A DNA stretch of 9,286 nt from Belnapia sp. (GTDB lineage Bacteria > Pseudomonadota > Alphaproteobacteria > Acetobacterales > Acetobacteraceae). The translations under genes and the position numbers were made by a program. The stretch covers positions 1 to 9,286 of the forward strand of contig JAQGIA010000215.1 of NCBI GenBank assembly GCA_028291445.1, in the 5' to 3' direction. The notes below the pieces were generated by a model. The model made no database searches and was not told the origin of the DNA. It worked only from the letters and a program-made list of their open reading frames with translations. Below are positions 5,399-9,286 of the stretch, piece by piece (position 1 is the first letter of the stretch; each line of letters begins with the position of its first letter).

Positions 5399-7107
5399 CA
5401 CCGCTGCGCGGTGGAGGCGGGATAGCCCGGCAGCCCATCCTTCAGCTTGGTCTCGATCTTTGCCATGTCGCCCGGCTCGGGGTCGAGCGTCAGCGCGCGG
5501 CGCCACTGGAATTGCGCCTCCCGCTGTCGGCCGGCGGCCCAGTAGGAATCGCCCAGGTGGTCGTTGATGACGCTGCTGCGGGGCTCCAGCTCGACCGATT
5601 TCTCCAGCCAGGTGATCGCTGCCGGCAGGTTGCCCAGGCGGAACATCACCCAGCCCAGGCTATCGGCGATATTGCCGTCCTGCGGCCGCAGCTCGGTCGC
5701 CCGCAGCAGCATGGCCTTGGCGCGGTCCAGGTTCTTGCCCTGCTCGGCCCAGGTATAGCCGAGGTAGTTCAGCACGTAGGGCTGCTCCGGCGCGAGTTCG
5801 AGCGCCTGCAGCAGGTCGGCCTCGGCGCGCGGCCAGTCGCCGGAGCGTTCGTGGGAGATGCCGCGCGCATAGAACAGCGGCCAGTTGCGGGCGCCGGCCT
5901 CGGCGCTGCGGGTGAGCGCCTGGTCATAGGCCTGGGCCGCCTCGGGGAAGCGGTCGCGCCGGCGCAGCAGGTCGCCGAGCCGGGCGGCGGGTTGCGGCAT
6001 GGCGGGATCGGCGGCGGCGAGCTGGCGCAGCAGGGTGACCGCCTCCTCGATGCGGCCCAGCTTGTCCAGCAGGGCAGCCCGGCGCAGGCCGATGACCGGG
6101 GCCAGCGGATCGTCGGTGGCGATCTGGTCCAGCGCCGCCAGCGCCGCCTCGGGGTGGTTCTGGTCGGCCAAAGCGTCCGAGGTCAGCACCAGGGCCGGGG
6201 CGAAGCCGGGGCGCAAGCGCAGCGCGAGCTGGGCCAGCACCATGGCGAAGTCGTTGGAGCCCTGGCCGCGCAGCGCATTGGCCAGGGCGGTATAGGCCTC
6301 CGCCATGCCATCCGCCGGCGAGGCGACGCCGCGCGAGGCCAGCGTCAGCCGGCGGCTGGCCTGGGTCGCCGCCAGGGCGGTATCGTCGCCGCCTTCCAGG
6401 ATCTGGTCGAGCAGGCGCTGCGCCTCCGGCCCGCGGCCGGCGCGGTTCAGCACCCCGGCGGCTAGCACCGCCAGCCGCCAGGGCGGTTGCGGCTGGTCGG
6501 CGACGGCGAGGCGGGCATAGCGCTCGGCATCGCGTGGCCGGCCGGCGACATCGGCGATGAGCGCGGCATGCAGGGCGTTCAGCGCGCGCAGCCGGTTGGC
6601 CTCGACCACCGGGCGCAGCGTCGCCAGCGCCTGGTCCGGCTGGCCGCGGCCGAATTGAACCCAGGCGAGCAGGGTCGGCTGCAGCACCTGCACCGGGCCG
6701 CTGCGGCCGAGGGCGCGGAGCCGCTGCTCGGCCCGGTCCCAACGGCCGGCCTGCACCTCGGCCCCGGCCAGCAACAGGTTGGCGGCCGGGTTGTCCGGCA
6801 GCCGCCGGGCCAGCCGCACCGCTTCCGACCGGCCATCCAGCAGGCTGGCGAGGAAGGCGCGGTTCAGCACCTCCGGCTGGTCCGGATCGGCCCGCAGCGC
6901 GCCCAGCAGGCTGTCGGCGGCGGATTTGGTATCCGTCTCGGTCGCGGCGAAGCGGCCGGCGAGGTAGCTGCCGAAGGCGCCGGGCGCCGGCTCGCTGGCC
7001 AGGCGCGGCCCTCGTGGGGTCCCGCCAGTGACCCCGCTGGCGGCGCAGGCGGACAGAAGTGCGGCGGCCAGGAGGGCGAGCCGCAACGGAGGGCCGGGAA
7101 GCTGCAT
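5398..7107 (-). CDS. TPR-repeat lipoprotein
   Basis: A 569-residue exported tetratricopeptide protein. The signal sequence ends in a lipobox LSAC with lipidated C21, and the next residue is Ala rather than Asp, which is compatible with outer-membrane sorting. The rest is almost entirely helical repeats. The clearest TPR units lie at about 368-400, 408-441, 444-475, 479-509 and 513-544, including [20 protein letters not shown] and [20 protein letters not shown]. The middle (60-340) is more diverged TPR-like sequence. Such proteins are assembly or scaffolding factors; the partner is unknown. Its stop overlaps the ispE start by one base, and TPR protein followed by ispE is an arrangement I associate with alphaproteobacteria. 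No Shine-Dalgarno is visible upstream of the ATG at 7107, although the lipobox position supports this start. Confidence 0.88.
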   Translation of the reverse strand: MQLPGPPLRLALLAAALLSACAASGVTGGTPRGPRLASEPAPGAFGSYLAGRFAATETDTKSAADSLLGALRADPDQPEVLNRAFLASLLDGRSEAVRLARRLPDNPAANLLLAGAEVQAGRWDRAEQRLRALGRSGPVQVLQPTLLAWVQFGRGQPDQALATLRPVVEANRLRALNALHAALIADVAGRPRDAERYARLAVADQPQPPWRLAVLAAGVLNRAGRGPEAQRLLDQILEGGDDTALAATQASRRLTLASRGVASPADGMAEAYTALANALRGQGSNDFAMVLAQLALRLRPGFAPALVLTSDALADQNHPEAALAALDQIATDDPLAPVIGLRRAALLDKLGRIEEAVTLLRQLAAADPAMPQPAARLGDLLRRRDRFPEAAQAYDQALTRSAEAGARNWPLFYARGISHERSGDWPRAEADLLQALELAPEQPYVLNYLGYTWAEQGKNLDRAKAMLLRATELRPQDGNIADSLGWVMFRLGNLPAAITWLEKSVELEPRSSVINDHLGDSYWAAGRQREAQFQWRRALTLDPEPGDMAKIETKLKDGLPGYPASTAQR

Positions 7108-7302
7108 GGCGGAGAAGTTAAAGCAGAATGCGGCGGCGCGATATCGTCACGATGGCCCGGGCGGTCCGGCCCGGCCCAACCTCAGAGCGGTTTGCCGCCT
7201 TCTCCATGGGCCGATTTGGTTCATGTCCTGCGGAGCCGCTTGTTTCGGACCGCATCCGACATGGTATGCTGCGCGAAACCTCTGGTTGCGAAAGGGAGAA
7301 TC
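7108..7302. promoter_or_regulatory. Divergent intergenic region with candidate promoter for the secreted protein
   Basis: This 195-base space separates the - strand TPR gene from the + strand secreted-protein gene. Towards the right gene, TGGTATGCT (7262-7270) is a good extended -10 element, with TTGTTT at 7240-7245 as a possible -35 (spacing 19, longer than usual). The transcript would start near 7277, about 26 bases before the ATG. A 6-bp inverted repeat CCGGGC/GCCCGG lies at 7157-7174. I could not identify a promoter for the TPR gene. Confidence 0.4.
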
Positions 7303-7899
7303 ATGCGTGCAAGGCTTCTGCTCATCCTCGGCCTGATCCTGGGGGCAGGTTTGGTCGCCCCGGCTGCCCCGGCGCAGGCGCAGAACCGCTTCAGCCTGGT
7401 GAACAGCACCAGCCAGACCATCGAGCGGGTCTTCGTCTCACCCTCGCGCAGCAACAATTGGGGCGGCGACGTGCTGGGCAATGCGGTGCTGCCGCCGGGC
7501 CAGAGCGTCTGGATCGTGCCGCAACTGTCGGATTGCGTGCTGGACATCAAGGTCGTGTACCAGGGCGGGCGGGAGGAGGAACGGCGGCAGGTCAATGCCT
7601 GCAACCTGGCCCGGGTGGTCTGGGGCGGCGCCCCCGCCGGCGTCGGCGACCCGAGCTTCCAATTCGTCAACAGCACCGGCGTGGTGGTGAACGAGCTGTA
7701 CGTCTCGCTGAGCACCGATACCAACTGGGGCCGCGACCGGCTGGGCCAGGGCACCCTGGCGCCGGGTGCCGGCATGCCGGTCAGCCTGCCGGCCGGGAAA
7801 GTCTGCACGGTGGATATCCGGGTGGTCTATGCCGATGGCCGGGCGCTGGAACGGCGCGCGGTGGAGACCTGCTCGCTCCGCGAACTGAACTTCAGGTAA
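7303..7899 (+). CDS. Secreted protein with two tandem Cys-paired domains, function unknown
   Basis: A 198-residue exported protein of unknown function. A Sec signal peptide (positive MRAR, hydrophobic 5-19) probably ends at AQA|Q (after residue 26). The mature part is two copies of one domain of about 77 residues, at about 29-105 and 119-195. Shared landmarks are F-x-[LF]-VNST at the start, NNWGGDVLG versus TNWGRDRLG, DIKVVYQGGR versus DIRVVYADGR, and closing cysteines. Each copy has two cysteines 22 residues apart (C78/C100, C168/C190), fitting one disulfide per domain. The WVFV-like alternation suggests beta-sandwich domains. The start is set by AGGGAG at 7293-7298 just before ATG 7303; the frame is open further upstream but only as antisense of the TPR gene. 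Its stop overlaps the end of the convergent aldolase gene by eight bases. Confidence 0.85.
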   Translation: MRARLLLILGLILGAGLVAPAAPAQAQNRFSLVNSTSQTIERVFVSPSRSNNWGGDVLGNAVLPPGQSVWIVPQLSDCVLDIKVVYQGGREEERRQVNACNLARVVWGGAPAGVGDPSFQFVNSTGVVVNELYVSLSTDTNWGRDRLGQGTLAPGAGMPVSLPAGKVCTVDIRVVYADGRALERRAVETCSLRELNFR

Positions 7900-8521
7900 T
7901 CCGCCCGTAGTCGCCGAATTGCACGTAGACTTCGCGCAATTCGGCCTCGGTCAGCAGCACCGGGGCGAGGCCGGCCGCGCGCAGCGCCAGGTATTGCCGG
8001 GCGAGGTTCTCCACCTCCATCGCCAGGGCCTTGGCCCCGGCCAGGGTGGTGCCGAGGGCGATGGCGCCGTGGTTGGCCAGCAGCGCGGCGCGGCGGCCGG
8101 CGAGCGCGGCCAGCGTTGCCTCGGCCAGGGCCGCGGTGCCGAAGGTGGCATAGGCCGCGCAGGGGATATCCGCGCCGCCGCCGAGCGCGATCATGTAGTG
8201 GAAGGGCGGGATGGCCTGCCGGGCGCAGGACAGCGCCGTGGCGCAGGGACTGTGGGTATGCACCACCGCGCCGACCTCCGGCCGGGCGGCATAGACCGCC
8301 GCATGCAGCCGCCATTCCGAGGAAGGGCGGCGGTGGCCGGCCAGTACCGTGCCGCAGCCGGCGATCTCGACCAGATCCTCCGGCGTGGTCTCGGCATAGG
8401 GCAGGCCGGCGGGGGTGATCAGGCAGCCGCGCGGGGTGCGGCAGGACAGGTTGCCGGATTTGCTCGGCATGAAGCCGAGCGCGTCGAGCGCCCGCGCCGC
8501 CGCGATGATCGCAGCCTTCAT
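7892..8521 (-). CDS. Class II aldolase/adducin family protein, L-fuculose-phosphate aldolase-like
   Basis: A 209-residue zinc-dependent aldolase-fold enzyme. The E. coli FucA active site is matched with a constant -4 offset: E69 (PSSEWRLH; FucA E73), H88 and H90 (VVHTH; H92, H94), H151 (LANHG; H155) and Y109 (FHYMIA; Y113). The phosphate-binding motif SGNLS (22-26) and the segment IPCAAYATFGT (119-129) are also FucA-like. FucA splits L-fuculose 1-phosphate into dihydroxyacetone phosphate and L-lactaldehyde. Family relatives act on other sugar phosphates or as decarboxylases (OtnC) and dehydratases (MtnB), and no fucose genes are nearby, so the true substrate is open. Its ATG overlaps the TGA of the upstream gene (ATGA), implying translational coupling. 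No separate ribosome binding site is needed or evident. Confidence 0.9.
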   Translation of the reverse strand: MKAAIIAAARALDALGFMPSKSGNLSCRTPRGCLITPAGLPYAETTPEDLVEIAGCGTVLAGHRRPSSEWRLHAAVYAARPEVGAVVHTHSPCATALSCARQAIPPFHYMIALGGGADIPCAAYATFGTAALAEATLAALAGRRAALLANHGAIALGTTLAGAKALAMEVENLARQYLALRAAGLAPVLLTEAELREVYVQFGDYGRIT

Positions 8522-9120
8522 GCCTTGATCCAGGTTTCGGAGAAGGCCAGCATCGCCGTGCTGATGGGATGCCCGGCGACCACGCGCGGCAGCGTCTCGC
8601 CGGGCAGGGCCTTGCCGTTCACCGTGATGCTGGCGGTCTCGCAGCCGACGAAGAGGCTCGGCATGTGGTGCTTGCCGGTTGCCGAATGCTCCGGCGCTAA
8701 GGCGAAGCAGAAGGGCGCGCCGAGCCTGGCCCAGGTGAGCTTCACCTCCATCCCGGGCGCCTTGACCACCTCGGCATAGGTGCTGCCGGCATCGCCCTCG
8801 GTGGTGACGCTGTCGAGCGGGACATAGCGCAGGCCGGCCAGGCCCGGCAGGCCGCGCCAGGCGCCGAATTGCGCGACGAAGCCGGCGACCAGGTAGCGCG
8901 CCAGCGGCTCGTTGTCGGTCAGGCAGACATTGCCCGGGGCATCGGCCTCGCCGGGGGATTGCAGCAGGACCAGCGCATGGCCGCGACCATGCGGGGAGAG
9001 CACGACGCGGAAGAAGCTGGCCAGAGTGGTGAAGGGGCCGGCGGGGTCGGTCTTGAGGCTGATGCCGGGATTCTCGCCGGACCATTCGACCGTTCCGGGG
9101 AAGCTGATGGGGTCTGCCAT
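8518..9120 (-). CDS. Uncharacterised 200-residue protein coupled to a class II aldolase
   Basis: I do not recognise this family. The protein has no signal peptide, no transmembrane segment and no obvious nucleotide-binding motif. It appears beta-rich, with short strands such as HALVLLQS (48-55), MEVKLTWARL (124-133) and ASITVNG (163-169). Conserved-looking aromatic and glycine positions include FVAQFGAWRGLPG (81-93). Two histidines (HH, 151-152) and C138 and C160 are the only metal-ligand-like residues noted. The start at 9120 is set by AGGAGA (9133 down to 9128) with a seven-base spacer; longer starts would put this site inside the gene. It is the first gene of a two-gene operon and overlaps the aldolase start by four bases, which suggests a shared job, perhaps substrate binding or preparation. 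That link is inference from gene arrangement only. Confidence 0.82.
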   Translation of the reverse strand: MADPISFPGTVEWSGENPGISLKTDPAGPFTTLASFFRVVLSPHGRGHALVLLQSPGEADAPGNVCLTDNEPLARYLVAGFVAQFGAWRGLPGLAGLRYVPLDSVTTEGDAGSTYAEVVKAPGMEVKLTWARLGAPFCFALAPEHSATGKHHMPSLFVGCETASITVNGKALPGETLPRVVAGHPISTAMLAFSETWIKA

Positions 9121-9286
9121 GGCGCTGTCTCCTGGTGTTGCCGCATTGAGCCATGCGCACCGGGCCGCGGCCATCCCCCGCGAGGTGGTGGGCCTTGCAG
9201 AGCGGCGGCCGGCGGTTCCACCTGTGGAGCGATGCGACGCATGCGGCATGGTGGAATGGGCCTGCGGCGGCTGATGGCCGTGCTGG
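9121..9286. other. Intergenic region upstream of the unknown-protein/aldolase operon
   Basis: Apart from the AGGAGA ribosome binding site of the leftward operon (9128-9133), I find no clear promoter, terminator or repeat here. Its right end may contain the start of a divergent gene. Confidence 0.5.
9232..9286 (+). CDS. Possible 5' end of a + strand gene cut off by the window
   Basis: An open frame with in-frame ATGs at 9232, 9241 and 9256 runs off the window edge. The last start gives MGLRRLMAVL, which resembles the beginning of a signal peptide or membrane segment. GGAG at 9226-9229 is too close to the first ATG and rather far from the second (11 bases). Only 10 to 18 codons are visible, so nothing can be said about function, and the call may be wrong. 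Confidence 0.25.
   Translation, partial: MRRMRHGGMGLRRLMAVL

Noticed and set aside
4307..5425. 372-codon + strand open frame over tRNA-Gln and ispE
   Set aside because: Antisense to ispE, which has all three GHMP kinase motifs, and it includes the tRNA.
6487..7302. Upstream in-frame extension of the secreted-protein gene
   Set aside because: This part is antisense to the TPR lipoprotein gene; a ribosome binding site and signal peptide place the real start at 7303.

Overview
The window is a GC-rich stretch (roughly 70% by eye) of what looks like an alphaproteobacterial chromosome. Protein sequence style, the map-radC adjacency and the NDUFAF5-type methyltransferase suggest Rhodospirillales, plausibly Acetobacteraceae (Roseomonas-like). 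That placement is inferred from family resemblance, not from a marker gene. There is no insertion sequence, phage gene, CRISPR array or toxin-antitoxin pair; this is mostly ordinary core genome with a few poorly characterised accessory genes.

Left part, + strand (3-3966): an NDUFAF5/BioC-like methyltransferase, methionine aminopeptidase (map), the DNA-repair-associated JAMM protein RadC, a secreted trypsin-like protease with a proline-rich linker, and a tRNA-Leu(UAA). Between map and radC lies a 240-base stretch of lower GC (79 of 140 bases hand-counted for 1861-2000) holding a near-continuous run of hairpins. It is the least explained part of the window.

Middle, - strand (3985-7107): a small basic protein of the family often labelled 'plasmid stabilization protein', with a candidate general-stress (EcfG-type) promoter; tRNA-Gln(UUG); ispE (isoprenoid precursor synthesis); and a TPR lipoprotein. 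The TPR gene and ispE share one base (TGATG) and are very probably translationally coupled.

Right part: a divergently transcribed + strand gene for a secreted protein made of two copies of one Cys-paired domain. It overlaps tail-to-tail by 8 bases with a - strand two-gene operon: an unrecognised 200-residue protein followed, with an ATGA overlap, by a class II (FucA-like) aldolase. The last 166 bases hold only the possible first codons of another + strand gene.

No new multi-gene system is evident. The best candidates for something undescribed are the hairpin array upstream of radC, the unknown protein coupled to the aldolase, and the duplicated-domain secreted protein.
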